Shown here: positions 53,508-62,059 of the stretch, one piece after another
How positions within the stretch are numbered: the first letter of the stretch is position 1
How the letters are laid out: every line of letters begins with the position of its first letter
Assembly: GCF_000768685.1 (NCBI RefSeq)
Contig: NZ_AVPK01000006.1
Location: forward strand, 62,001 to 126,000
Direction of reading: 5' to 3'
DNA from: Knoellia subterranea KCTC 19937
GTDB lineage: Bacteria; Actinomycetota; Actinomycetes; Actinomycetales; Dermatophilaceae
Length of the DNA: 64,000 nt
The notes under the pieces: model-generated
Database searches by the model: none
The model's input: the letters and a program-made list of their open reading frames with translations, nothing else
Told to the model about the DNA's origin: nothing
Made by a program: the position numbers and the translations under genes

Positions 53508-54743
53508 GTGCTCTCGACGTATCGCCCACTGTTCGACATCCCGGGCGCATGGCGCTTCCTCGCGGCGGGCGCGCTCTCCCGAGTGGGCGGAGCGATGTTC
53601 GGCGTCGCGATCATCATCATGATCGCGACCCGCCGCGACTCCTACGGGTTGGCGGGAGCGGTGAGCGCCGGGGGCATCGTCGTCCTCGCCGTCGCAGGCC
53701 CGCTCATCGGCCGCCTCGTCGACAAGTACGGCCAGCGCCGCGCCTCGCTCCCGTTCATTCTCGGCACCTTCGGTGCGGGGCTCGTGACCGTGGTGCTGTC
53801 CTTTGTCGGCGCACCCGCGTGGACCCTTTTCGTCGGGTATGCCGTGTCGGCCTTCCTTCCCGAGATGGGGCCGATGTCCCGGGCACGATGGGCCTGGCTC
53901 CTGCGCGACGAGCCCGACGCCCTGCATGCGGCGATGTCGCTCGAGCAGGTCGTCGAGGAGGGCACGTTCGTCCTCGGGCCCGTGATCGCGGTGACGGCGG
54001 CGACGATGCTCTTCCCCGAGGCAGGGCTGCTGCTCGCCTACATCACGTTCACCGCCGGGGCCGTGGCCTTCCTCCTGCAGGCCCGCTCCGAACCGCCGGT
54101 CGTCCCACACGACGACCGGCCCGCGGGACTGGCCATCACCCGCCCGGGCGTCGCGGCCGTGGCGGCGGCCGGGTTCATGGTCGGTGCCGTCTTCGGCGGC
54201 AACGAGGTCGTGTCGGTCGCGGTCGCCGACGAGGCCGGGCGGACCCAGATGAGTTCGATCATTCTCGGGGCGTTCGCGCTCGGGTCCGGGCTCTCGGCGC
54301 TCTACTTCGGCACGAGGAAGTTCACCGGATCGCTGGCCCGCCGCTTCGTGTGGTGCGCACTCGCGATGTGCGTCCTCGAACTGCCGGTCCTCTTCATCCA
54401 TGACCTGTGGGGGATCGCGGCCATGATGTTCATCGCCGGGTCAGCGACCGCGCCCACCCTCATCACGGCCCTCACACTGGTCCAGCAGCTCGTCCCCAGG
54501 GCCCTCATCACCGAGGGCATGGCCGTGGTGATCACCGGCCTCCTCGTCGGGCTCGCGAGCGCAACGGCACTGTCCGGCATACTCGTCGACTCGTGGGGCG
54601 CGCACGCGACGTACGCCCTCCCGGTGGGGGCCGCATTCCTCGCCGCGCTCATCGCGGCGGCGTCGGGCCGGCAGGTCGGGCGCGCGGCCCGCGCACCGGA
54701 GCGGCTCCCGAGCCGGGTCAGTCCTCCCGAGCCTTCTCAATGA
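53508..54743 (+). CDS. MFS transporter
   Basis: Major facilitator of 411 residues with about twelve helices. GRLVDKYGQRRASLP is the loop 2-3 signature. The family resembles bacterial EmrD/SetA-type efflux pumps; the substrate is unknown. GTG 53508 begins MLSTYRPLFDIPGAWRF. It follows a long hairpin and ends in another, so it is a separate transcription unit, convergent with the MarR gene. Confidence 0.88.
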   Translation: MLSTYRPLFDIPGAWRFLAAGALSRVGGAMFGVAIIIMIATRRDSYGLAGAVSAGGIVVLAVAGPLIGRLVDKYGQRRASLPFILGTFGAGLVTVVLSFVGAPAWTLFVGYAVSAFLPEMGPMSRARWAWLLRDEPDALHAAMSLEQVVEEGTFVLGPVIAVTAATMLFPEAGLLLAYITFTAGAVAFLLQARSEPPVVPHDDRPAGLAITRPGVAAVAAAGFMVGAVFGGNEVVSVAVADEAGRTQMSSIILGAFALGSGLSALYFGTRKFTGSLARRFVWCALAMCVLELPVLFIHDLWGIAAMMFIAGSATAPTLITALTLVQQLVPRALITEGMAVVITGLLVGLASATALSGILVDSWGAHATYALPVGAAFLAALIAAASGRQVGRAARAPERLPSRVSPPEPSQ

Positions 54744-54752
54744 GGCTCGGGA
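54725..54752. terminator. Hairpin at the end of the MFS gene
   Basis: TCCCGAGCC (54725-54733) and GGCTCGGGA (54744-54752) are perfect 9-bp arms around a 10-nt loop that contains the MFS stop codon. Further copies of CTCCCGAGCC nearby (54705-54715 and 54764-54774) allow alternative pairing. Confidence 0.65.
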
Positions 54753-54803
54753 CGTAGCACCCGGCTCCCGAGCCGCCTGGCCGGGCACCGGAGGCCGCTG
54801 CGT

Positions 54804-55277
54804 TCAGGCCGGGTCGCGCGGTGTGAGGAGCGGATGGGCCTCGAGGTCGTCGGCGAAGCGGTGCAGCAGGCGCTGGAACGTCGCGAGATCCGCATCGGCC
54901 CAGTCGGCGGTCACCTCGCCGAGCCAGGTGTTGCGCCGCGCCCGGATGGCGACGAGCAGTTCGCGCCCGGCCTCGGTGAGCGCAAGGACGTGCGCCCGTC
55001 CATCGGTCGGGTCGGGGAGCCGCTCGACGAACCCCTTGGCGACGAGCTGGCTGACGTGGCGGCTGACCGTCGACACGTCGAGGTGGACGGCGGCGGCGAT
55101 GTCGGAGACCCGGCGCGGTTCGTCGCGCAGGTTGAACATCAGCGGGTAGCCGATCGGGTCGACCTCCGGATGCGCCCGAGGCGCCCGCTGCCGGACCGTC
55201 CCCAGCAGCTTCATCGCGCGGATGAGGTCGTCCCCGAACGCGAGGCGAGGGTCCTCCGGGTCCATGCGATGCGGCAT
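54804..55277 (-). CDS. MarR-family transcriptional regulator
   Basis: Regulator of 157 residues with a winged helix: RVSDIAAAVHLDVSTVSRHVSQLVAKGFVERL and wing DPTDGRAHVLALTEAG. Start ATG 55277 lies inside a copy of the dispersed word (complement GTATGCCGC) and follows CAGGAT by 7 nt. Target unknown; it is convergent with the MFS gene and close to an MDMPI-like gene on the same strand. Confidence 0.9.
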   Translation of the reverse strand: MPHRMDPEDPRLAFGDDLIRAMKLLGTVRQRAPRAHPEVDPIGYPLMFNLRDEPRRVSDIAAAVHLDVSTVSRHVSQLVAKGFVERLPDPTDGRAHVLALTEAGRELLVAIRARRNTWLGEVTADWADADLATFQRLLHRFADDLEAHPLLTPRDPA

Positions 55278-55303
55278 ACGAGAAATCCTGTCGTCCGCCC
55301 CGA

Positions 55304-56152
55304 TCAGGGGGCAATCACCAGTGCGTCGAGCACCCGGCGGGCGATGGCCTCGTCGCCGACGACCGCGTAGTGCGTGTCCTCCGTCGCGACCCGCCCGGCC
55401 GCACGCCGCGTCGCGGCTTCCGTCGACAGCGTGATCGTCGTGGTCTCGACGTCGCCGTGGTCGTCGGTGCCGCCGGAGAAGAGGGGTATGCCGTGTGCCT
55501 TGCCTTCGCGTTCCTCGACCCGCACCCCGGTGCGGCCGACGATCGGTCCGGTGAGGTCGAGGATGACGCCCTGCCCGGCCGGAACAGCGGCAGTGCGCGC
55601 AACGATCCGGGGGAAGGCGGCGAAGAGGGTGCGGACGGTGTGGGCGGCGCCGGCGCTGTCGAGATTGCCGGGACGGCCGAGGGCGCCGCGGATGTCCTGC
55701 TCGTGGACCCACAGGTCGAAGACGCGGCTCTGCATCGATCCGACGAGGTTCGTCGGGCCGAACGGGCCGGGTGCGGGGTCGTCCGGCGAGGTCGTCGGGT
55801 CCTCGAGGTGTGCGATGCGTGCCGTGGAGAGGTCGGTCAGCTCCTCGAGCAGTTCCTCCACGGAACGTCCTCGACGGGACTCGAGGTACTTCTCGACGAC
55901 GGCCGCGAACGGATTGCGCACGTGTTCGTGATGGCTGACGTCGAGGTCCGGAAGCGGCTCACCCTGGACCCACGCCTCGAGACTGACGACGTGGGCGAAC
56001 TGGTCGTGGACGGTCCAGCCGGGGCAGTCGGTGTCGCGCTCGGCATCACCCGGGCGCAGGGAACCGCCGAGGTCGAGGAGTGCCCGCACGGTGTGTGCGT
56101 AGGCCTCCGTGAGGCCGGCGAGGTTCGTGGGGGCGTCTGCGACGAGGGGCAT
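55304..56152 (-). CDS. Maleylpyruvate-isomerase-family, mycothiol-dependent-type protein
   Basis: Protein of 282 residues with the MDMPI_N four-helix domain: TDCPGWTVHDQFAHVV near residue 43 and FDLWVHEQDIRGALG near 165 carry the metal ligands of the fold. A C-terminal SCP2-like region follows. It may use mycothiol as cofactor; substrate not predictable. It starts with an ATG preceded 6 nt by TAGGCT (minus strand) and is divergent from CopD-CtaG. Confidence 0.85.
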   Translation of the reverse strand: MPLVADAPTNLAGLTEAYAHTVRALLDLGGSLRPGDAERDTDCPGWTVHDQFAHVVSLEAWVQGEPLPDLDVSHHEHVRNPFAAVVEKYLESRRGRSVEELLEELTDLSTARIAHLEDPTTSPDDPAPGPFGPTNLVGSMQSRVFDLWVHEQDIRGALGRPGNLDSAGAAHTVRTLFAAFPRIVARTAAVPAGQGVILDLTGPIVGRTGVRVEEREGKAHGIPLFSGGTDDHGDVETTTITLSTEAATRRAAGRVATEDTHYAVVGDEAIARRVLDALVIAP

Positions 56153-56158
56153 GGCCGC

Positions 56159-56183
56159 AGCCTAACGAGGCGGTACCTACGCT
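56159..56183. promoter_or_regulatory. Back-to-back divergent leaderless promoters
   Basis: AGCCTA (56159-56164, TAGGCT on the minus strand) precedes the MDMPI-like ATG at 56152 by 6 nt. TACGCT (56178-56183) precedes the CopD-CtaG ATG at 56191 by 7 nt. The two start codons are only 38 bp apart, so the -35 regions of each overlap the other transcription unit. Confidence 0.6.
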
Positions 56184-56190
56184 GTCTGAC

Positions 56191-58176
56191 ATGAGTTCCA
56201 CCCCTGTTGGCGCGCCGACCGACCGCACCCCGTTGGGTCCGGTGGCCATCGTGTCCGTCGTCGGACTGGTCGTCGCGCTCGTGGCGGCGTCCCTCGCCGG
56301 TGTCCTGGCACCACTCGTCCTCGACGATCCGGGGCCCGCAGTCCGCTGGTCTCTCCCGCTCGTGCGCGTTGTCAGTGACCTCTCCTCGGCGGTGACGCTC
56401 GGGTTGCTGGGGTTGGCGGCGTTCCTCGTTCCGGAGCGGCGCACCACGGAGCGACGGATCCAGGCGTCACGGCTCGCGGCGGTCACGGGAGTCGTGTGGT
56501 TCGTCAGCGCGGGGCTCGGCGTCTTCCTCACTTTTGCCTCGCTGGCCGGACTGCGCCTGGGTGACCCGGAGTTGGGGCGTCAGTTCCTGACCTTCGTGTG
56601 GTCCCTCGAGGTGACGCGCGTGCTGTCGATCTCGACCGGTGTGGCTCTTGTTGTCGCGACGGGCGCGCTCATCGCCCGGACGCGGACCGGCTTCGCGTGG
56701 CTGGCAGCGCTGGCGCTCGGCGGCATCGTCGTCGTCGCGCTCACCGGCCACTCCGCCGGTAGCGCCAGTCACGAGTCGGCCGTCAACTCGCTCGGCGTGC
56801 ACCTCCTCGGCGTCACCGTGTGGGTCGGCGGATTGCTCGCCATCGCGCTCATGCGCCCCCGCATCGGGCGCGACCTCGGCGCGACCGTGTCCCGCTATTC
56901 GGTGCTCGCCGGATGGGCGTATGCCGCGGTCGCCCTCACCGGTCTCCAGCAGGCCGTCATCCGGCTGGGTTCGTTCTCGGGGATCAACTCGGCCTACGGC
57001 GCGATGCTCGTCGCCAAGACCGCGATCCTCGTGGCGCTCGGCCTCATCGGCTGGCAGCAGCGACGCCGCGTCATCGCCTCGATCGAGACCTCGGACAGCG
57101 GCTTCGCCCGCCTCGTCCTTGTCGAACTGGGTCTCATGGCCGCGGCCTTCGGTCTCGGTGCCGTCCTCGGCCGCACGCCTCCGCCCGTCCCGGAGGAGGA
57201 GTTGGACCCGAGCACCGTGCTGTCGCTGACCGGCTTCCCCGACCCCGGACCGATGGCCGCGGCGGACTGGTTCACGGCCTGGCGGCCGAACTGGCTCATG
57301 GTCACCATCGCGGTCGTCGCGGTGGGCCTGTATGCCGCGGGAGTCGTCCGTCTCGACCGTCGCGGCGACGCGTGGCCGGTCCACCGCACGATCCTGTGGA
57401 CCCTGGGTTGGGTCGGCTTCGTCTGGGCGACGAGCGGAGCGCCCGACATCTGGGGGCGGGTGCTCTTCTCGGTGCACATGGTCATGCACATGGTCGTGGC
57501 GATGATCGTGCCGCTGCTCCTCGTCCCGGCGGCACCATTGACGCTCGCGCTGCGGGCGCTCACCGCGCGCAAGGACCGCACGTGGGGTCCGCGCGAGCTC
57601 ATCCTCCAGGTCGTCCACTCGCGGGCGATGCAGGTGCTGGCCAACCCGGTCGTTGCCGCGGTGCTCTTCTTCGGCAGCCTCGCCGCCTTCTATTGGTCGC
57701 CGTTGTTCGAGCTCGCCCTGACGACGCACAGCGGGCACCTCCTGATGCTGGCGCACTTCCTCCTCACCGGATACCTGTTCACGTGGGTGCTCATCGGCAT
57801 CGACCCCGGTCCGCCGAAGTGGTCTCCCGCGATGCTGCTGCTCATCCTCTTCGCGACGATTTCGTTCCACGCGTTCTTCGGGGTCGCCCTGACCGGGACG
57901 AAGTTCGTCCTCGCACCCGGTTTCTTCGAGCAGATCAATCTGCCGTGGGGTCCGCAGCTCTTGGCGGACCAGGAGAAGGCCGGTGAGATCGCCTGGGGCT
58001 TCGGAGAGGCCCCGACGATGATCCTCGCCATCCTCGTGGCGCGACAATGGTTCCGTCGCGACCGTCAGGAGACGGTGCGACTCGACCGGCAGGCCGACCG
58101 CGACGAAGACGCGGCACTGCGCGCCTACAACGCGCGGCTCCAGCGACTCGGCGACGAGGCCAAGGAGGTGGACTGA
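56191..58176 (+). CDS. CopD-like/CtaG (caa3 assembly) fusion membrane protein
   Basis: Membrane protein of 661 residues with two halves. The N-terminal half (about 1-320) resembles copper-resistance CopD: helices with WVGGLLAIALMRPR and SALTGHSAGSASHESA-like His sites. The C-terminal half (about 360-620) is CtaG-like (caa3 oxidase assembly): HMVMHMVVAMIVPLLL, THSGHLLMLAHFLLTG and SFHAFFGVAL. Met- and His-rich helices fit copper transfer to a haem-copper oxidase. The stop overlaps the nitrilase start. It is probably the copper chaperone/importer for cytochrome aa3-type oxidase. Confidence 0.92.
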   Translation: MSSTPVGAPTDRTPLGPVAIVSVVGLVVALVAASLAGVLAPLVLDDPGPAVRWSLPLVRVVSDLSSAVTLGLLGLAAFLVPERRTTERRIQASRLAAVTGVVWFVSAGLGVFLTFASLAGLRLGDPELGRQFLTFVWSLEVTRVLSISTGVALVVATGALIARTRTGFAWLAALALGGIVVVALTGHSAGSASHESAVNSLGVHLLGVTVWVGGLLAIALMRPRIGRDLGATVSRYSVLAGWAYAAVALTGLQQAVIRLGSFSGINSAYGAMLVAKTAILVALGLIGWQQRRRVIASIETSDSGFARLVLVELGLMAAAFGLGAVLGRTPPPVPEEELDPSTVLSLTGFPDPGPMAAADWFTAWRPNWLMVTIAVVAVGLYAAGVVRLDRRGDAWPVHRTILWTLGWVGFVWATSGAPDIWGRVLFSVHMVMHMVVAMIVPLLLVPAAPLTLALRALTARKDRTWGPRELILQVVHSRAMQVLANPVVAAVLFFGSLAAFYWSPLFELALTTHSGHLLMLAHFLLTGYLFTWVLIGIDPGPPKWSPAMLLLILFATISFHAFFGVALTGTKFVLAPGFFEQINLPWGPQLLADQEKAGEIAWGFGEAPTMILAILVARQWFRRDRQETVRLDRQADRDEDAALRAYNARLQRLGDEAKEVD

Positions 58177-58985
58177 TGCGCATCGCCCTGGTCCAGCTCG
58201 GCTACGACGACGCCGAGACGATGCCGGAGCGCGTCGAGCGGGTTGCCACCCTCGTCCGCGCCACCGTCGACGAGCACGAGCCCGACCTCGTCGTCCTCCC
58301 CGAACTCTGGGGCCCGACGGGGTTCGACTACCGGCGCTGGGACGACCTGGCCGAACCGATCGACGGCCCCTGGGTCACGGCCATGACGGCGCTCGCCGCC
58401 GAGACCGGAGTGACCCTCCATGCCGGCTCGTTCATCGAGCGCCTCGCCGAGACCGGGCCCGATGCGCGCACCCTGGCCAACACGTCCGTCCTCGTGACCG
58501 CGGAAGGTGGGCGGACGGCATACCGGAAGATTCACCGGTTCGGATTCGGCTCCGGTGAGCCCAAGCTCCTCGAGGCTGGCGCCGAAGTCGTCACGGCCGA
58601 AATCCCCTCTGGCACAGACGAATCCGTGACCGTGGGCCTGTCCACGTGCTACGACCTCCGCTTCCCCGAGCTCTATCGCCAGCAGGTCGACGCAGGTGCG
58701 GAGATCTTCGTCGTGCCGGCAGCGTGGCCCGCTGCCCGGGTGGCCCACTGGACCCTGTTGGGGCGGGCGCGGGCGGTCGAGGACCAGGTGTTCGTCGTGC
58801 AGTGCAACACCGCGGGGACGCATGCCCGCACCGATATGGGCGGGCACAGCCAGGTCATCGCGCCGACGGGCGAGGTGCTCGCCGAGGCCGGCGCGGACGA
58901 GGAGGTGCTCGTGGTCGACCTCGACCCGGGCCTCGTCGAGCGCACGCGAGCGAGCTTCCCCGTCCTCAGCGACCGCCGTCTCTGA
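58176..58985 (+). CDS. Nitrilase-superfamily carbon-nitrogen hydrolase
   Basis: Amidase-like enzyme of 269 residues with the complete triad: Glu in VLPELWG, Lys in YRKIHRFGFG and Cys in STCYDLRFPEL. It is closest in look to omega-amidase/Nit2-type enzymes, which hydrolyse alpha-ketoglutaramate or damaged metabolites. The ATG shares its first base with the preceding stop (TGATG), so translation is coupled to the CtaG gene. Confidence 0.9.
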   Translation: MRIALVQLGYDDAETMPERVERVATLVRATVDEHEPDLVVLPELWGPTGFDYRRWDDLAEPIDGPWVTAMTALAAETGVTLHAGSFIERLAETGPDARTLANTSVLVTAEGGRTAYRKIHRFGFGSGEPKLLEAGAEVVTAEIPSGTDESVTVGLSTCYDLRFPELYRQQVDAGAEIFVVPAAWPAARVAHWTLLGRARAVEDQVFVVQCNTAGTHARTDMGGHSQVIAPTGEVLAEAGADEEVLVVDLDPGLVERTRASFPVLSDRRL

Positions 58986-58997
58986 GCTGACTGTCGC

Positions 58998-59003
58998 TAC
59001 GCT
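58998..59003 (+). promoter_or_regulatory. Leaderless -10 box TACGCT
   Basis: TACGCT is followed by 6 nt and the ATG at 59010, 12 bp after the nitrilase stop. Confidence 0.5.
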
Positions 59004-59009
59004 TGAGGC

Positions 59010-59330
59010 ATGAGCGAGCCGAGCAGCGCCTCCGTGCGACTCCGCGGTGCCTTGGTGGCGCACGCGGAGCTGGTTGGTGACCTGCTTGATCGCTACGGTG
59101 CGACGAACCCACGGCTTTTCGGCTCCGTCGCGAGGGGGGACGCTGGTGAGCACAGCGACGTGGATCTTCTGGTCGAGTTGACGCCGGATGGGGGCAACGA
59201 CCTCCTGCGGGTTGCCGGGCTCTCGGAGGAGCTGTCCAGCCTGCTGCACACTCGCGTCGACGTCGTCACCGCTTCGCTGCTGCGCGAAGAAGTGTCAGTG
59301 ACGGCGCTCGCGGATGCGGTGGCTGTGTGA
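59010..59330 (+). CDS. mntA: MntA-type nucleotidyltransferase antitoxin
   Basis: Minimal nucleotidyltransferase of 106 residues: GSVARGDAGEHSDVDLLV (Gly38-Ser39 to Asp50/Asp52) is the MNT active site GSx10DxD. In characterised MntA-HepT pairs it attaches AMP to the HepT toxin at a Tyr in the RX4HXY region and neutralises it. It overlaps the toxin gene by 4 bp (GTGA) and is first in the pair. Confidence 0.9.
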   Translation: MSEPSSASVRLRGALVAHAELVGDLLDRYGATNPRLFGSVARGDAGEHSDVDLLVELTPDGGNDLLRVAGLSEELSSLLHTRVDVVTASLLREEVSVTALADAVAV

Positions 59331-59662
59331 GCCGCGCGCAAGAGCAGCGCTTTGCGGACATCCAAGCTGCGATTGAACGATGCAGGCGCTATCGCCCTTT
59401 CCTTGACTCGCCCGAGATGGGCGCGATGGCGTATGACGCGGTGCTCAGAAACCTTGCGGTCATCGGTGAGGCGGTGAAATCGCTCGCTGACGACTTCAAG
59501 GCCTCACACGACGAAATACCCTGGGCGTCAATCGCTGGGCTACGCAATGTCGTCGTGCATGAATACTTCCGAGTCAATCCCGATCTCATCGTGGACATCC
59601 TCGATAACCACCTCCCACTCCTGGAAGTCGCGATGGCGACCAGGAGCGGCCCGACCGGTTGA
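59327..59662 (+). CDS. hepT: HepT HEPN-domain RNase toxin
   Basis: HEPN (DUF86) toxin of 111 residues. The RX4HXY catalytic/regulatory motif is R73-NVVV-H78-E-Y80. In known systems HepT is an RNase inactivated by MntA-catalysed AMPylation of the Tyr in this motif. GTG start overlaps the mntA stop. Base composition here looks lower in GC than the neighbours, consistent with horizontal acquisition. Confidence 0.9.
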   Translation: MSRAQEQRFADIQAAIERCRRYRPFLDSPEMGAMAYDAVLRNLAVIGEAVKSLADDFKASHDEIPWASIAGLRNVVVHEYFRVNPDLIVDILDNHLPLLEVAMATRSGPTG

Positions 59663-59753
59663 CCCGGAACTTCGATGAAGGCGCAGTGACCAGTCATCGG
59701 CAATCCACGTCAGGCCGACAATGGCTCTGACGAGTCAGGGAAGGCCGAGTGGT

Positions 59754-60563
59754 TCAGCCGGCGTCGAGGTCGGCGAAGGGCCAGCCCTCGACCATCCCGT
59801 CAGGTCGGCCCGGCTCGCTGTAGTACTCGGTGCCGAACCATACGAGGAAGATGTCCTCCGGCATCTGGAGCATCATCCCGACGTCGCTGGTCTGGCTGGC
59901 GTGGCAGGCCAGTGAAGCCCGTTTGGACGCGATGTCGGCGGAGACGTCGACGCGCCAGTGGAGCTGGGCCTCGGGCGTGCCGAGGGGCTCACCGCCGTTG
60001 ATCGGCTCGTCGGGGTCGAACGCCTGATCGGCCTGCCCCGCCGCGACGGCCTCCTGGTAGCCGCGGCGCATCTCGTCGCGATTCATCGTCGTCTCGAGCA
60101 TGCGCGGTCGCTGGGCCGCGAGGTCGGCCGCGCGATAGGCGACCTGGTGGACCTTGACGTGGTCGGGGTGGCCATAGCCGCCGTGCCAGTCATAGGTGAC
60201 GAGGACGTCGGCATCCTCCTCGTCAAGGATCTCGACCAGTCGCCCGGCCGCCTCGTCGAGGTCGGCGGCGTGGAACGAGTTCTCGTGCTCGTTCTGCTCC
60301 CACCCCTCCATGCCCGAGTCGGTGTAGCCGAGCCACTCGATGCGCTCCGTCCCCGTCACGCGCGCCGACGCCTCGGCCTCGCCGCGCCGGAAGTCGGCGA
60401 GCGTCATGCCCTCGGGCAGGTCGTCGGGTGCCGTGCCGTGCTCGCCGCCGGTGCCATAGACCACGACGACGCGGTGGCCCTCGCGGGAGAGGCGGGTCAT
60501 CGTGCCGCTGGTGCCGGAGGCCTCGTCGTCAGGGTGGGCATGCAAGAACACGGTCGTCGCCAT
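59754..60563 (-). CDS. mca: PIG-L-family deacetylase, mycothiol S-conjugate amidase-like
   Basis: Zinc deacetylase of 269 residues. HPDDE near the N-terminus (FLHAHPDDEASG) and the later GHPDHVKVH carry the zinc ligands. Length and overall pattern fit Mca or MshB, which act on mycothiol conjugates or GlcNAc-Ins. ATG 60563 is preferred over ATG 60572, as CAGGAT lies 7 nt before it. It supports use of mycothiol by this organism. Confidence 0.87.
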   Translation of the reverse strand: MATTVFLHAHPDDEASGTSGTMTRLSREGHRVVVVYGTGGEHGTAPDDLPEGMTLADFRRGEAEASARVTGTERIEWLGYTDSGMEGWEQNEHENSFHAADLDEAAGRLVEILDEEDADVLVTYDWHGGYGHPDHVKVHQVAYRAADLAAQRPRMLETTMNRDEMRRGYQEAVAAGQADQAFDPDEPINGGEPLGTPEAQLHWRVDVSADIASKRASLACHASQTSDVGMMLQMPEDIFLVWFGTEYYSEPGRPDGMVEGWPFADLDAG

Positions 60564-60597
60564 GGGCACCATCCTGCCGGTCGGCTCCGACAGCCCG

Positions 60598-61284
60598 CTA
60601 ACGCATTCTCGGGTCGGCGGTCGGGTTGGCGTACATGTCCGGGCATCCCTGGCTCGTTGCCTGCGGCCGGAGTTCGTAGTGCCACGGTTCGTTGCGATAG
60701 ATCTGACAGAGCCCGTATGCCGGCCCGTGCTCGGCGAGCCATTGGGTCGCCTTGGTGGGCCCGACGTCGACGGCGTCGCCGGAGACGTGCTCGGACTTCT
60801 CGGGTGGCGCGACCCAGCGGGCGGCCTCCTCCTCGGAGCCGTACTTCGCCACGGCCTCGCGGAGCAGCTTCGCCTGGTACTCCGGGCTGCGCCAGCCGCT
60901 GTTGATGACGATGCGCACACCGTCGGCCTCCGCGTCCTCGGCGGCGGCGCGCAGGGCGGCGAGGAGATCCGGGTCGAGGTTCGTCACGGAGGGATCGTCA
61001 CCGAGGACGCCCGAGGCCGTGGACGAATTCCCCTGTGACGAGCCGGGTTTCGCCGGTGGCGCCTGGAGGCGCGTTGCCCGCTTGACGGGGTTGGCCACGG
61101 TCGGCGGCCTGCTGTCGACCGTGATGGGAGGCGAGGTGTGGGTCTGGGCGGCAGCCCCGTCGTTACCGTGCAGCGGCCACCAGATCGTGAGGGCCACGAG
61201 GGTGGCGGACGCGAGGACGGCCGACGTGAGCAGGGTGAGGAGTGGGTAGCGGAGCCGCGGCGGCGGCGTCGGTGACTGGATCAT
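60598..61284 (-). CDS. VanY-like D-Ala-D-Ala carboxypeptidase (M15)
   Basis: Peptidase of 228 residues with an N-terminal membrane anchor (LLTLLTSAVLASATLVAL) and a Pro-rich spacer. The M15B/C zinc domain has SGWRSPEYQ, SEHVSGDAVDVG and EPWHYE, all metal/catalytic residues intact. It trims peptidoglycan stem peptides outside the membrane. It is divergent from a VanR/VanS-like pair. The palindrome at 61273-61296 covers its start codon. Confidence 0.88.
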   Translation of the reverse strand: MIQSPTPPPRLRYPLLTLLTSAVLASATLVALTIWWPLHGNDGAAAQTHTSPPITVDSRPPTVANPVKRATRLQAPPAKPGSSQGNSSTASGVLGDDPSVTNLDPDLLAALRAAAEDAEADGVRIVINSGWRSPEYQAKLLREAVAKYGSEEEAARWVAPPEKSEHVSGDAVDVGPTKATQWLAEHGPAYGLCQIYRNEPWHYELRPQATSQGCPDMYANPTADPRMR

Positions 61285-61296
61285 GTGATCCAGTCA
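61273..61296. promoter_or_regulatory. Palindrome over the VanY-like start
   Basis: TGACTGGATCA (61273-61283) and TGATCCAGTCA (61286-61296) are perfect 11-bp arms around a 2-bp spacer. The dyad covers the peptidase start codon and lies 80 bp before the response-regulator start, so it could be an operator. A second small dyad, CGTATGC/GCATACG, lies at 61319-61338 and contains a dispersed-word copy. Confidence 0.45.
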
Positions 61297-61375
61297 AGGG
61301 AGGAGCCCGTTGCGAGCCCGTATGCCGTTTTGCATACGTCCGCGATACCTCCCGGCTCGTAGCATCGACAGTGAC

Positions 61376-62059
61376 ATGCGCGTGTTGATCGTCGAGGACG
61401 AGCCCCTGCTGGCCGAGGCCATCCGCGATGGCTTGCGTCTCGAGGCCATCGCTGCCGACATTGCCGGCGACGGCGACACGGCCCTCGAGCTGCTCGACCT
61501 CAACGACTACGACATCGCCGTCCTCGATCGCGACATCCCCGGGCCGTCGGGTGACGAGGTCGCGCGGAGCATCGTGTCGTCCGGCGCCGGCACCCCGATC
61601 CTCATGCTCACGGCTGCCGACCGCCTCGACGACAAGGCGAGCGGGTTCGAACTCGGCGCGGACGACTACCTGACGAAGCCGTTCGAGCTGCGCGAGCTCG
61701 TCCTCCGCCTGAGGGCCCTGGATCGCCGTCGCGCCCACAACCGTCCGCCGGTCCGGGAGATCGCCGGGCTGCGGCTCGACCCGTTCCGGCGGGAGGTCTT
61801 CCGCGATGGTCGCTACGTCGCGCTGACGCGCAAGCAGTTCGCCGTCCTCGAAGTGTTGGTCGCTGCCGAGGGTGGCGTCGTCAGTGCGGAGGAACTCCTC
61901 GAACGGGCGTGGGACGAGAACGCCGACCCCTTCACCAACGCCGTCCGGATCACGGTATCGGCGCTGCGCAAGCGCCTCGGTGAACCGTGGGTCATCACCA
62001 CGGTCCAGGGCGTCGGCTACCGCATCGCTGCCGAGGGCGGGCATGGCCACACCACCTGA
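61376..62059 (+). CDS. OmpR/VanR-like response regulator
   Basis: Response regulator of 227 residues. Receiver with phospho-Asp D51 (IAVLDRDIPG), DDYLTKPFELRELVLR and a C-terminal OmpR winged helix (LTRKQFAVLEVLVAAEGGVVSAEELLERAWDE). It overlaps the kinase by 17 bp. ATG 61376 is the canonical start (MRVLIVEDEP). Neighbourhood with VanY suggests a cell-wall stress regulon. Confidence 0.93.
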   Translation: MRVLIVEDEPLLAEAIRDGLRLEAIAADIAGDGDTALELLDLNDYDIAVLDRDIPGPSGDEVARSIVSSGAGTPILMLTAADRLDDKASGFELGADDYLTKPFELRELVLRLRALDRRRAHNRPPVREIAGLRLDPFRREVFRDGRYVALTRKQFAVLEVLVAAEGGVVSAEELLERAWDENADPFTNAVRITVSALRKRLGEPWVITTVQGVGYRIAAEGGHGHTT

